This document shows, piece after piece, positions 1 to 7,660 of a stretch of 64,000 nt of DNA; positions within the stretch are counted from its first letter, which is position 1; each line of letters opens with the position of its first letter. Source of the DNA: Massiliimalia sp050943535 (GTDB taxonomy: Bacteria; Bacillota; Clostridia; Oscillospirales; Ruminococcaceae); NCBI GenBank assembly GCA_050943535.1, contig JBMNPJ010000001.1, forward strand, positions 124,001 to 188,000, in the 5' to 3' direction. Made by a program: the position numbers and the translations under genes. The notes beneath the pieces were generated by a model. That model saw only the letters and a program-made list of their open reading frames with translations, was not told the origin of the DNA and did no database searches.

Positions 1-1
1 T

Positions 2-679
2 GAACTGATTATGACCTCTTTGTGGAACACCTTGAAAATCGCAGTGTTGGCGGCACTGATTGCCACATTGCTGGGAACCTGTGCTGCCATTGGCATGAAT
101 GCCATGAAAAAACGCAGCCGGTCTCTGATGATGAATCTGACCTATATGCCAGTCATTAACCCAGAGATTGTATCCGGTATTTCCATGATGCTGTTGTTTG
201 TATTCTTCTGCGGAATTGTGAATCGTCTTTTTGGAAAAGACGGCGCTCCGGTTTTGGAATTGGGTGCATGGAGCGTACTGGTAGCGCATGTGACTTTCTG
301 TGTTCCTTATGTAGTGCTGAATGTTCTGCCAAAACTCCGCCAGATGGATCAGAATATGTATGAAGCGGCGTTGGATTTGGGATGCAATCCCTTTGAAGCA
401 TTCCGCAAGGTGGTAATCCCAGAAATTCTTCCTGGGGTGATGTCTGGAATGCTGATGGCATTTACTTTTTCTTTGGATGATTTTATTATTACTTATTTTA
501 CCAATGGCAGTACCTTCCAAACTCTGCCGGTAACCATCTATTCTATGACAAGAAAGAAAGTAAATCCACAGATTAACGCTTTGTCTACCATTTTATTCCT
601 GGTAGTTTTGCTGTTGCTGGTTCTGATGAATGTGAAACAGGCAAAAAGCCGCAAGCGAAACGGCCGTGAGGGGGTGTAA
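2..679 (+). CDS. potC: Spermidine/putrescine ABC transporter permease PotC (5' truncated by window edge)
   Basis: Inner permease subunit of a polyamine importer, working with PotA (ATPase), PotB and the binding protein encoded next. The frame is open from base 2, and the usual first membrane segment of PotC (family about 260 residues) is missing, so the gene starts before the window. The first ATG inside is at 11. The remaining 226 residues are strongly hydrophobic with several membrane segments. They carry the EAA loop that docks on the ATPase: counted from the ATG at 11, EAALDLG starts near residue 118 and is followed by a Gly and a basic helix ending VVIP. The stop is one base before the potD start, so the two are one operon. 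Identity is clear from the EAA loop and neighbour. Confidence 0.93.
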   Translation, partial: ELIMTSLWNTLKIAVLAALIATLLGTCAAIGMNAMKKRSRSLMMNLTYMPVINPEIVSGISMMLLFVFFCGIVNRLFGKDGAPVLELGAWSVLVAHVTFCVPYVVLNVLPKLRQMDQNMYEAALDLGCNPFEAFRKVVIPEILPGVMSGMLMAFTFSLDDFIITYFTNGSTFQTLPVTIYSMTRKKVNPQINALSTILFLVVLLLLVLMNVKQAKSRKRNGREGV

Positions 680-680
680 G

Positions 681-1853
681 ATGGTGAGAAAGAAATGGTT
701 TTGTGCGGTAAGTGCTGCACTTTTAGGAATTCTTTCTGCCAGTGCTCCGGCGATGGCGGCAGATACAACGATTGATCTGCGCGTGTACAACTGGGGGGAA
801 TATATTTCAAACGGGGAAGACGGTTCTTTGGATGTGGTTAAAGAATTTGAAAACCGAAATCCCAATATCAAGGTAGAATACAATACCTATGCTTCCAATG
901 AAGAACTGTATGCGAAGCTGAGAAGCGGTTCCGCCAATTACGATGTGATTATTCCTTCTGACTATATGGTTTCCCGTATGATTCAGGAAGATATGCTGGA
1001 AAAACTGGATTTTGACCGTCTGCCCAATTATGAAGATGTCATGGACAGTTTTAAAAATCTGGAATATGATCCCACCAATGAATACTCTGTTCCATATACT
1101 TGGGGAACAGTAGGAATTATTTACAACACGAAAATGGTGGATGAACCGGTCACCAGTTGGGATATTTTATGGGATCCCGACTATATGGGAAATATTCTCA
1201 TGTTTAATAATTCCCGGGACGCTTTTGGGATTGCTCTGAAGCGGATGGGGTATTCTCAGAATACTACTGACCCTGAAATTTTGGATCAGGCAGCAGAGGA
1301 TTTAAAAGAGCAGAAACAGATTCTGCAGTCCTACGTTATGGATGAAATCTTTGATAAAATGTCTAATGGGGAGGCGGCATTGGCGCCTTATTATGCTGGG
1401 GATGCCTTGACCATGATTGAGGATAATCCGGATTTGGCATTTGTAGTGCCGGAAGAAGGAAGCAACCGTTTTGTAGATGCCATGGTGATTCCAAAAGGAG
1501 TCAGACACAAAGAAGCGGCAGAAGATTTTATCAATTTTATGATGGAGCCGGAGATTGCTTTGGCAAATATCGAATATCTAGGATATTCTACTCCTATGCA
1601 AAGTGTTTATGATCAGCTGGACGAAGAAGTGATTCATGACGGAATTTCTTATCCCAGCGAAGATATCTTAGACAAATGCGATACGTTTATTAATCTTCCG
1701 GAAGAAACCAATCAATATATTCAGGAACTTTGGGTGGATATTTTGGCATCCGGCAGTTCTTCTGTCTGGGAACTGGTATTTCTGTTTGCTGTAATTTTGG
1801 GATTAGGCGGCGTTGCTATTTTCTACTTGAGAAAACGGAAAAAGGGATATTGA
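681..1853 (+). CDS. potD: Spermidine/putrescine-binding protein PotD with C-terminal membrane anchor
   Basis: Extracytoplasmic substrate-binding subunit of the polyamine ABC importer. I chose the ATG at 681 because GAGGGGG lies 6 nt before it; a GTG at 666 in the same frame lies inside potC. The 390-residue product begins with a signal peptide (VRKKW, hydrophobic stretch, cleavage probably after AMA near residue 26). Mature PotD signatures follow (LRVYNWGEYI, SDYMV, YTWGTVGIIYN). There is no lipobox Cys. Instead the last 30 residues form a hydrophobic helix (about 365-383) followed by RKRKKGY, which reads as a C-terminal membrane anchor with a cytoplasmic basic tail. This differs from the usual lipoprotein form in Gram-positives. 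A terminator follows at 1911. Confidence 0.93.
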   Translation: MVRKKWFCAVSAALLGILSASAPAMAADTTIDLRVYNWGEYISNGEDGSLDVVKEFENRNPNIKVEYNTYASNEELYAKLRSGSANYDVIIPSDYMVSRMIQEDMLEKLDFDRLPNYEDVMDSFKNLEYDPTNEYSVPYTWGTVGIIYNTKMVDEPVTSWDILWDPDYMGNILMFNNSRDAFGIALKRMGYSQNTTDPEILDQAAEDLKEQKQILQSYVMDEIFDKMSNGEAALAPYYAGDALTMIEDNPDLAFVVPEEGSNRFVDAMVIPKGVRHKEAAEDFINFMMEPEIALANIEYLGYSTPMQSVYDQLDEEVIHDGISYPSEDILDKCDTFINLPEETNQYIQELWVDILASGSSSVWELVFLFAVILGLGGVAIFYLRKRKKGY

Positions 1854-1910
1854 TGCTTTCTTGAATTTGAAATTGCAGGAAAATAGTTTTATCATATGAA
1901 ACGATAGAAA

Positions 1911-1946
1911 TCAGGGGCACGATGTAAGTCGTGCCCCTGATTTTTG
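1911..1946 (+). terminator. Intrinsic terminator after potD
   Basis: A perfect 12-bp stem (TCAGGGGCACGA with TCGTGCCCCTGA) around a TGTAAG loop is followed by five T. It ends the pot operon. Confidence 0.9.
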
Positions 1947-1966
1947 TAGCAACATATTTAAAATTA

Positions 1967-1975
1967 TGCTATAAT
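1967..1975 (+). promoter_or_regulatory. Extended -10 promoter for the DUF3795 pair
   Basis: TGCTATAAT is a perfect -10 box with the TG extension. No good -35 sits 17 nt upstream (TAGCAA). It lies between the pot terminator and the ATG at 2004. Confidence 0.6.
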
Positions 1976-2003
1976 CAAAATAATAAATTTAGGAGGGGAT
2001 CAA

Positions 2004-2378
2004 ATGGAAAAAATCACATTGTGCGGAGATGATTGTTTGAAATGTCCCCGTTACCTTGCAAAAACTGAGGATGAGTTAGAAAAAACAGCAGAATTGTGGT
2101 TTCGAATTGGTTGGAGGGACAGTATTGTTTCTAATGAAGAAATACAGTGTTCCGGGTGTTCTTCTCATAAACAGTGTACCTATCATCTTGTAGAGTGTAT
2201 TAGGGAGAATCATGTTGAAAAATGCAATCAATGCATTCAATTTCCATGTTCGAAGATTCATGACATGCTGAAGCGTTCTGATAGTTATGAGAAAAAATGT
2301 AAAGAAGTCTGCACTGAAACAGAGTATCAGATGTTAAAAGCGTCATTTTTTAATAAAAAAGAAAATTTACGAAAATAA
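2004..2378 (+). CDS. DUF3795-type Cys-rich protein
   Basis: A 124-residue cytosolic protein of unknown function with no signal peptide. Cysteines come in clusters: residues 7, 11 and 14 (CGDDCLKCP), then around 50-58, 65, 73, 76 and 81. This is the DUF3795 pattern, probably a metal-binding small domain (inference from Cys spacing). The start is preceded by AGGAGGGG with good spacing. A second, diverged member of the same family begins 26 nt downstream, so this looks like a tandem pair in one transcript. The function of the family is not known to me. Confidence 0.8.
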   Translation: MEKITLCGDDCLKCPRYLAKTEDELEKTAELWFRIGWRDSIVSNEEIQCSGCSSHKQCTYHLVECIRENHVEKCNQCIQFPCSKIHDMLKRSDSYEKKCKEVCTETEYQMLKASFFNKKENLRK

Positions 2379-2404
2379 ACCATGAGAAGTGAAAGGAATT
2401 TTAT

Positions 2405-2785
2405 ATGAAAAAGGAATTGGGAATTGCCAGATGTGGTCTTGCCTGCTGCCTTTGTACGGAAAATGATCATTGTCATGGCTGTGATTCTGGGGAATGTTTG
2501 GATAAAGATTGGTGTGAAAATAGAAAATGTTCTTTGGAGAAACATATTTCCCATTGTTATGAATGTACCGAGGATTGCAGAAAGGGATTATTATCAAAAA
2601 TAAAACCATATGGCTTCACCTTGTTTGCAAAACGATACGGTGAGGAGTATTTGTTGGAATGTCTCCAGCGAAACGAAGATCATGGGGTGGTCTATCATCG
2701 GGAAGGTCTTTTTGGAGATTACGATGATTTTAATGATGTAGAAGAGTTGATTGCTTTTATTAAAACAGGCAAACGATCTTCCTGA
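2405..2785 (+). CDS. DUF3795-type Cys-rich protein, second copy
   Basis: A 126-residue relative of the preceding gene. It starts with ARCGLACCLCTEN and continues with repeated Cys pairs to about residue 60 (CHGCDSGEC, CYECTEDC). The C-terminal half is acidic and lacks Cys. AAAGGA precedes the ATG. The two copies share family layout but are clearly different in sequence, so the duplication is old or the genes were brought together separately. A bidirectional terminator follows at 2807. Confidence 0.8.
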   Translation: MKKELGIARCGLACCLCTENDHCHGCDSGECLDKDWCENRKCSLEKHISHCYECTEDCRKGLLSKIKPYGFTLFAKRYGEEYLLECLQRNEDHGVVYHREGLFGDYDDFNDVEELIAFIKTGKRSS

Positions 2786-2806
2786 CAAAAAACTGATGGA
2801 CGAAAT

Positions 2807-2847
2807 AAAAAGGGAAGCGGTGTCAAAAAAACACCGCTTCCCTTTTT
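2807..2847. terminator. Bidirectional intrinsic terminator
   Basis: AGGGAAGCGGTGT pairs perfectly with ACACCGCTTCCCT, with A-run before and T-run after. It can stop the DUF3795 transcript from the left and the pdxY transcript from the right. Confidence 0.9.
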
Positions 2848-2888
2848 ATTTCAATTTGTTTTATTTTTTCTCAGCAACGTGAAAAGAA

Positions 2889-3764
2889 TTAGATTTGTTC
2901 ATAGCTTCCGATTAAGGTGGTATTTCTCAGTAAAGGAAGTTCTCGCTCCAATAATACGCCGTCCCGTTTTGGATAATCGTAGCTGCTGCTGGCTTTGATA
3001 CACTGAGAAATAAACTGAACAGAACGGTCAATGGCAATGGGAAGACTGTCACCCCACAGCAAACCACCAATCATCACACTTGCGAAGACATCGCCGGTTC
3101 CTGGATAAGAGTCTTTTAAATCCTTGCTGGAAATTTTCCAGAATGTATCAGTATCCCGCTCATAGGCCAGTACGCTGATTCGTTCCGGGTGAGCAGAATC
3201 CGGGGCGCTGGTAATCAGCACTGTTTTTGGCCCCAGATCAGATAATTGCCGCAGCCAGTTTTTCAAGGTGTCTAAGTCCAGTTGGGTACGAGAGGGATCC
3301 TGTTCCAGCAGAAAAGCCGCTTCTGTAAAGTTTGGAACAATGATATCTGCAGAGGAAATTAACCGCCGCATCTGGGGCACCATTTCTTTGGAAATGGAAC
3401 TATAAAGGCTTCCGTCATCTCCCATCACAGGGTCTACTACAACTAATGTATTTGGCTGACGAAAATCTCCAATCATTTTGCGTACAATTTCAATCTGTCT
3501 GGGAGATCCTAAAAATCCGGAATAAATGCAGTCAAAATTTAACTGCAAAGATTTCCAATGGTCTGCATATGCTTCCATGGTATCGGTTAAATCGTGAAAG
3601 GTATATCCTTCAAATCCGCCGGAATGGGTGGAGAGGATGGCTGTAGGAACAGGACACACCTGTACCCCCATAGTGGAAAGGGTAGGAATAATACTGCATA
3701 GAGAGGCTCGTCCAAAACCGGATAAGTCATGGATTGCGGCCACTTTTTTGATCGAAGGTTCCAT
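2889..3764 (-). CDS. pdxY: Pyridoxamine/pyridoxal kinase (PdxY/PdxK type)
   Basis: Ribokinase-fold vitamin B6 kinase that phosphorylates pyridoxal, pyridoxine or pyridoxamine with ATP in salvage of the PLP cofactor. Length (291 residues) fits the family. Typical motifs are visible: SGFGRASL near residue 15, VVDPVMGDDG near 110, IVPNFTEA near 140, and the anion-hole motif PGTGDVFAS with the catalytic Asp near 224. AGGGAGAT precedes the ATG. The gene lies 15 nt downstream of the radical SAM gene on the same strand, so they are probably co-transcribed. Whether the preferred substrate is pyridoxamine or pyridoxal cannot be told from sequence. Confidence 0.9.
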   Translation of the reverse strand: MEPSIKKVAAIHDLSGFGRASLCSIIPTLSTMGVQVCPVPTAILSTHSGGFEGYTFHDLTDTMEAYADHWKSLQLNFDCIYSGFLGSPRQIEIVRKMIGDFRQPNTLVVVDPVMGDDGSLYSSISKEMVPQMRRLISSADIIVPNFTEAAFLLEQDPSRTQLDLDTLKNWLRQLSDLGPKTVLITSAPDSAHPERISVLAYERDTDTFWKISSKDLKDSYPGTGDVFASVMIGGLLWGDSLPIAIDRSVQFISQCIKASSSYDYPKRDGVLLERELPLLRNTTLIGSYEQI

Positions 3765-3779
3765 ATGGTGTCATCTCCC

Positions 3780-4706
3780 TTATTTGACTCGGTAAGTAAT
3801 AATGCCTTTGTAGGTAACTGGTTCTACCCGGGAATCCTGTTCCAGACGTTCTTTCAGCTGCTGCTTGTCTTTTACATTTCTGGAATCCAAGAATGCATCC
3901 AGCTCAAACTGGTTCATGGGATGACGACGGCAGATACTGAGCACCGCATCATAAGGGTCAGTCAGTTCGCTGAAAAAGCTGCCGGATACCAGCATGTCGA
4001 TGGAAATACCGGAAAGTTTTTGTACAGCCGCTTGGATCCGTTCCGGAGCAGGAGTATGTACAAACCCTTCTGCAGGCGGACGAACCGGAGAATTAATGTA
4101 TACCCGGTCATAACGCATTTGACTTAAAATGGAAGAAAAATGATCCAAAGCAGTGTCGTCATCATTAATTCCGCCAATCAGCATAATTTCAATCCACAGC
4201 TGTCCTTGGTATTCCTTGGAAAAATCAATTAATCCCTGTTGGATTTGCTGGTAATCCAATAAGCCGCAAGGGCGGTCGATCATGCGGAAACTGCCTTCAT
4301 CGTAGGCATCCAGGGAAGGAAGCACCATGTCTGCGTTGAGCAGTTCTTGACGCACCTGAGGATCGGTCAGCAAAGCGCCGTTTGTGATAACAGCTACAGG
4401 TTTGTCTGTATACTGTTTGATTTGCAGGATCAGTTCCCCTAATCTAGAATATAAAGTGGGTTCCCCTTCTCCCACAATGGTTACTACGTCAAAGTCCGGA
4501 TTTCCCTGTAAATAGCAGCGGAATTCCTCTATGATTTCGTCCAGCGGAAAAAATTCTTGACGCTGTACGGTCATATGGTTGGTTCGCCCCAGCTGACAAT
4601 AGATACAGGAATAATTGCAGGTTTTTTCAGGGATCGGGCTGACCCCTAAAGATTTTCCCAGTCTTCTGGAGGGAACTGGGCCAAATAAATATTTTGCCTG
4701 GTTCAT
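3780..4706 (-). CDS. Radical SAM protein (wyosine-base/COG0731-like)
   Basis: Iron-sulfur enzyme of the radical SAM superfamily. The CxxxCxxC cluster motif is CNYSCIYC near residue 30, preceded by the subgroup signature YLFGPVPSRRLGKSLGV. A Gly-rich SAM-binding segment (VGEGEPTLY) and GGIND follow. I moved the start from an upstream ATG at 4742 to 4706: AAAGGAG sits 11 nt before 4706, and the family begins just ahead of FGPVPSRR. The product has 308 residues, with a C-terminal winged-helix-like tail (residues 235-308). The substrate is unknown; homologs are annotated only as radical SAM proteins. It is first in a short operon with the B6 kinase. Confidence 0.85.
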   Translation of the reverse strand: MNQAKYLFGPVPSRRLGKSLGVSPIPEKTCNYSCIYCQLGRTNHMTVQRQEFFPLDEIIEEFRCYLQGNPDFDVVTIVGEGEPTLYSRLGELILQIKQYTDKPVAVITNGALLTDPQVRQELLNADMVLPSLDAYDEGSFRMIDRPCGLLDYQQIQQGLIDFSKEYQGQLWIEIMLIGGINDDDTALDHFSSILSQMRYDRVYINSPVRPPAEGFVHTPAPERIQAAVQKLSGISIDMLVSGSFFSELTDPYDAVLSICRRHPMNQFELDAFLDSRNVKDKQQLKERLEQDSRVEPVTYKGIITYRVK

Positions 4707-4762
4707 AGAGCTAAGAACTCCTTTAAATAATTTTGAGCGCAAATGGTCTCGTCTAACTTTTA

Positions 4763-4791
4763 ATTATACCATCTTTTACCGAAAAGAACAA
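4763..4791 (-). promoter_or_regulatory. Sigma-A promoter for the radical SAM gene
   Basis: Read on the minus strand: TTGTTC, 17 nt, TATAAT. It lies 57 nt before the ATG at 4706. Confidence 0.75.
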
Positions 4792-4804
4792 TCAAAATGT
4801 AAGG

Positions 4805-5719
4805 TTAAATTCCTGCACATAAAAGGATGCTGGTAATGGTAACGAGACTGATGATGATAGACAGCGAGTTGACAGCGCTTGCCATGGAAACATCTCCTTT
4901 GCAGCGCTGGGTGAAGATAGGAGCCACCACAGAAACTGGAGAAAATAATACAATCACAAGAGCAAGGCGCACCGGAACAGAAAAAGGCAGGACAAACCAA
5001 AACAATAAGGCAAATACAATGGAAATGCCGTACCGAAATCCCAATACTTTAGCAATCCGTTTGATTTGGCTGGGTTCCAGGGACAGCTCGAACCCTACTC
5101 CGATCATAAGCATTGCCAAAAAACCGTTGGCGTCTTTCATTGGCTGAATCAAGGAAATTACGGTATCAGGCAATGAAAGGTGAAATAAAGACAGCAGAAG
5201 CATAACCAGGTAAGCGTCCAGAGGAACAGAGGAAAGACATTTTTTGATAAAAGAAACAACGGTGGTTTTTTCGCCATTGTTGGCCACAGAGGCGGCAATT
5301 CCATAAGTTCCCCCAGTGCACAGCAGGGAATTCCCTGTGTCGAATAAACAGCAGGCAATGGTTCCTGCCGGTTCCAGCATGGACTGGATGAAAGGAAGGG
5401 TAAAACATCCGATATTGTACCCGGACATGTTAATCATATGAAACGCCTTTTCAGAAGGAGACAATTTTCTGGCAAGAAGCCAGCCTGTGCCAATGGTGAT
5501 CAAATTGCATCCAATTCCAAAAAGAACAATGATCAGCAAGCTGGATTCAAAATTCATTCCGTTAAAGGTAGAAATAATCACAGCCGGAAGGGTGATTTTC
5601 ATAATGATCTGTGAAATAATCTGAAAATCAGAAGCCTTAAAAATATGAAGCCGCTTTAATCCATAACCGGCAATAATAACCAGTACAAAAGCAGCTGCTT
5701 TTAACAGTACAGCACTCAC
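4805..5719 (-). CDS. AEC family transporter (auxin efflux carrier-like permease)
   Basis: A polytopic membrane protein of 304 residues with about ten hydrophobic segments, typical of the bacterial AEC/malate-type permease family. Family-like features include the opening half ending AGYGLKRLHIF, the conserved KITLPAVI segment near residue 43 and the C-terminal half repeat starting at LGFRYGISI. It starts with GTG, and GTGA overlaps the TGA stop of the upstream APH-like gene, so translation is probably coupled. The transported substrate cannot be inferred; family members move organic acids or related compounds. Confidence 0.85.
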   Translation of the reverse strand: MSAVLLKAAAFVLVIIAGYGLKRLHIFKASDFQIISQIIMKITLPAVIISTFNGMNFESSLLIIVLFGIGCNLITIGTGWLLARKLSPSEKAFHMINMSGYNIGCFTLPFIQSMLEPAGTIACCLFDTGNSLLCTGGTYGIAASVANNGEKTTVVSFIKKCLSSVPLDAYLVMLLLSLFHLSLPDTVISLIQPMKDANGFLAMLMIGVGFELSLEPSQIKRIAKVLGFRYGISIVFALLFWFVLPFSVPVRLALVIVLFSPVSVVAPIFTQRCKGDVSMASAVNSLSIIISLVTITSILLCAGI

Positions 5720-6657
5720 AAAAGATGCACGTCCTTTCTTGTTTTGTCATAAAGTTTTCGCTTCAGCAGTTGTTCTGTGTCTTTCCGTGAGGCAATGCAG
5801 TCATAGGAAACGTGAAGATGGTCGCAGATTCCTTTTAACATATCGCCTCCAAAGTCGTGACAGAGCATGGCTGTTGATAAGGTGCTAAAAAACTCCTGTT
5901 CTGTCCATCCGGAAAAATAGGTTTGAATCAACAGAGGATCCCATCCAAACAGCTCATTCACCAAAGGCGGCCACTCATACCAAAAGGGAGCTATCCTACA
6001 GTCCCCGAAGTCAATGATTTGGATCTGAGTTTCGGAGGTAACCAAAATATTTTCTCCGGTTAAATCACCATGAACAAACACCTTGTTGTGTTTTTCATCT
6101 TCTGCTTTTGTCAAAGCGGCGATTTCCTGCTGTAAAGAACGGGGAAAATCATTCCAGCGATGATTTTCCTGAAACAGGGCAAACAGACTATTTGAAAATG
6201 CTTCCGCTTTTTTGGGAAGATGATTCATTTTCTGAGTTTGTTCTCGAAGTGTTTGGGCAAAGGTGATTTTTTGCTGATAATCGGCGGATTTCAGCCAGGT
6301 TCCAGCTTCGGTTCCCTCGGCTTTTTTCATAATCAGGTAATAAAAGTCATATCGATCGTGTATCATGCCCCATGCTGTAATCTCAGGGCAGCAGACACCC
6401 TGTTCACCCGCGTGAGCTAACCCTGGAAGTTCGTTTTGCTCCGGTTCAATTCCTGATTCTTTCGGGGCGTAGATTTTAATGACGTATTCCCCAGATAAAA
6501 ATACTCCGTTAGTTCCGGGGGTTAAATGCCTTAACGGTAAAAAGGGAAGATGGTGCCGCCGGAAAATTTCCTCTGCTAGTGGGGTAAAGGCGGGAATGGA
6601 TTGAAATACTTTTCCCCAATCGTCCCAATTTTCAATGGTTTCGTGAAAATACTGCAC
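5716..6657 (-). CDS. Aminoglycoside phosphotransferase (APH)-fold kinase
   Basis: A 313-residue protein of the APH/choline-kinase fold. The catalytic loop is VHGDLTGENIL and the metal-binding motif is IIDFGDC, with an N-terminal ATP lobe containing VIKIYAPKE. It starts with GTG after a very strong AAAGGAGG at 7 nt. The natural substrate is probably a small metabolite; sequence alone does not support calling it a resistance gene. It overlaps the AEC transporter gene by 4 nt, so a kinase and a permease are made together, which would suit uptake or efflux plus phosphorylation of one compound (inference). Confidence 0.85.
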   Translation of the reverse strand: MQYFHETIENWDDWGKVFQSIPAFTPLAEEIFRRHHLPFLPLRHLTPGTNGVFLSGEYVIKIYAPKESGIEPEQNELPGLAHAGEQGVCCPEITAWGMIHDRYDFYYLIMKKAEGTEAGTWLKSADYQQKITFAQTLREQTQKMNHLPKKAEAFSNSLFALFQENHRWNDFPRSLQQEIAALTKAEDEKHNKVFVHGDLTGENILVTSETQIQIIDFGDCRIAPFWYEWPPLVNELFGWDPLLIQTYFSGWTEQEFFSTLSTAMLCHDFGGDMLKGICDHLHVSYDCIASRKDTEQLLKRKLYDKTRKDVHLL

Positions 6658-6696
6658 AGAACGCCTCCTTTCCGCAATTTTTTTCTCAACGTACCT

Positions 6697-6705
6697 ATTT
6701 TATCA
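6697..6705 (-). promoter_or_regulatory. Extended -10 promoter for the APH-like/AEC operon
   Basis: On the minus strand TGATAAAAT forms an extended -10 about 40 nt before the GTG start. The -35 region is weak. Confidence 0.45.
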
Positions 6706-6759
6706 CAATGAAAGATAGATTGTACAGATGAAATGAAGTTTTATTGTAAAAAAAGAAAT

Positions 6760-6847
6760 AAAACCAGGTGCCCCACCGCCGGGCAGTGCCCGGAACCAAT
6801 CGCCTACGGCGCGTACTCTGTCAGTAAAGCGGAAAAATACTGGTTTT
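6760..6847. other. GC-rich structured element with terminal inverted repeat
   Basis: AAAACCAG (6760-6767) and CTGGTTTT (6840-6847) are inverted repeats enclosing a GC-rich core. The core contains the perfect hairpin CCGGGCA-GTGCCCGG (6779-6793) and GCCTACGGC. The right arm is followed by T on the plus strand. No gene is readable. It could be a terminator-like RNA, a small RNA or a remnant of an inserted element. It marks the left edge of the more GC-rich segment that ends near 10020. Confidence 0.4.
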
Positions 6848-6904
6848 TATGTCTCAGCTAACAGAACACGAGCAAAGCGTCATTGGGAGCGGCAGCTTGC
6901 CGCC

Positions 6905-6933
6905 TTGAATTTTACAAAAAACTGTGATAAGAT
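6905..6933 (+). promoter_or_regulatory. Promoter of the tetranucleotide-repeat leader
   Basis: TTGAAT, a spacer of exactly 17 nt, and TAAGAT preceded by TG one base upstream (extended -10). Transcription would start near 6940, about 390 nt before the first downstream gene. The leader then contains the ACAG array and a terminator. Confidence 0.7.
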
Positions 6934-7006
6934 AAAGGTATCATAAGAAGCTTGTTTTATGCTGTTTTGACGGCAACGAAAAACCATAAAAAGGGGCTTG
7001 ACAGGG

Positions 7007-7163
<157 letters not shown>

Positions 7164-7183
<20 letters not shown>

Positions 7184-7211
7184 TTCCGTGGATGTGGTGT
7201 GCTCTTTTTTT
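7164..7211 (+). terminator. Intrinsic terminator inside the repeat leader (attenuator candidate)
   Basis: A continuous 17-bp stem (7164-7180 with 7186-7202; five G-U wobbles, none mismatched) around the loop TGATT, followed by TC and seven T. It lies 120 nt upstream of the next gene and downstream of the only promoter seen. So it either blocks or is overridden to express the genes at 7332 and 7661. Confidence 0.75.
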
Positions 7212-7331
7212 GCGTTTGCAAAGCCCTGCTGCCGGAAAGGGGATGTCCGGCGGCGTGTATCCCCAGGAACCCTGCGTTTTGGGTCTGCTGGCCGTGTGGC
7301 TCACCTTGTGATGAAAATAGGAGGATGAAAA

Positions 7332-7658
7332 ATGGAAAAGGTCAATCGGTATGAGTTTGAAGGCGAGGTGGTAGAAGTTCCTTTGATTTGGGACGAGCGT
7401 ACACAAACGTATCAGGAAAACTACAAAGGCTTTATCGAACACCCGGTTTGCACCCCCAAAGGACGTCCTGTTTTTTTAACCATTGAGGATGCCTGTCCCG
7501 ATGGGGAAATGGTGGACGATGACCCGCTGAGCATTGACTGCGGCTCCTGCCGGTATTACCACCAGTTTTCCGGCTCGCTGCTGGGGATATGCCAAAATGA
7601 AAAAAGACGCTCCGGTCAGGAAACTTCCGCCTGCTGCGGGGCAAATAAGGAGGAATGA
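7332..7658 (+). CDS. Small Cys-rich hypothetical protein
   Basis: A 108-residue protein without signal peptide or membrane segment; I do not recognise a named domain. Cysteines fall at about 40, 55, 70, 73, 87, 101 and 102, with CGSC at 70-73, which suggests a metal site or redox role (inference). AGGAGG lies 5-10 nt before the ATG. The stop overlaps the first in-frame ATG of the following secreted protein and shares its ribosome binding region, so the two are one operon. It is the first gene after the repeat leader, so its expression should vary with that of the surface protein. Confidence 0.75.
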   Translation: MEKVNRYEFEGEVVEVPLIWDERTQTYQENYKGFIEHPVCTPKGRPVFLTIEDACPDGEMVDDDPLSIDCGSCRYYHQFSGSLLGICQNEKRRSGQETSACCGANKEE

Positions 7659-7660
7659 AC

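Noticed and set aside
5716..6657. Aminoglycoside resistance gene
   Set aside because: The APH fold is shared by many metabolite kinases; nothing in sequence or context supports drug resistance.
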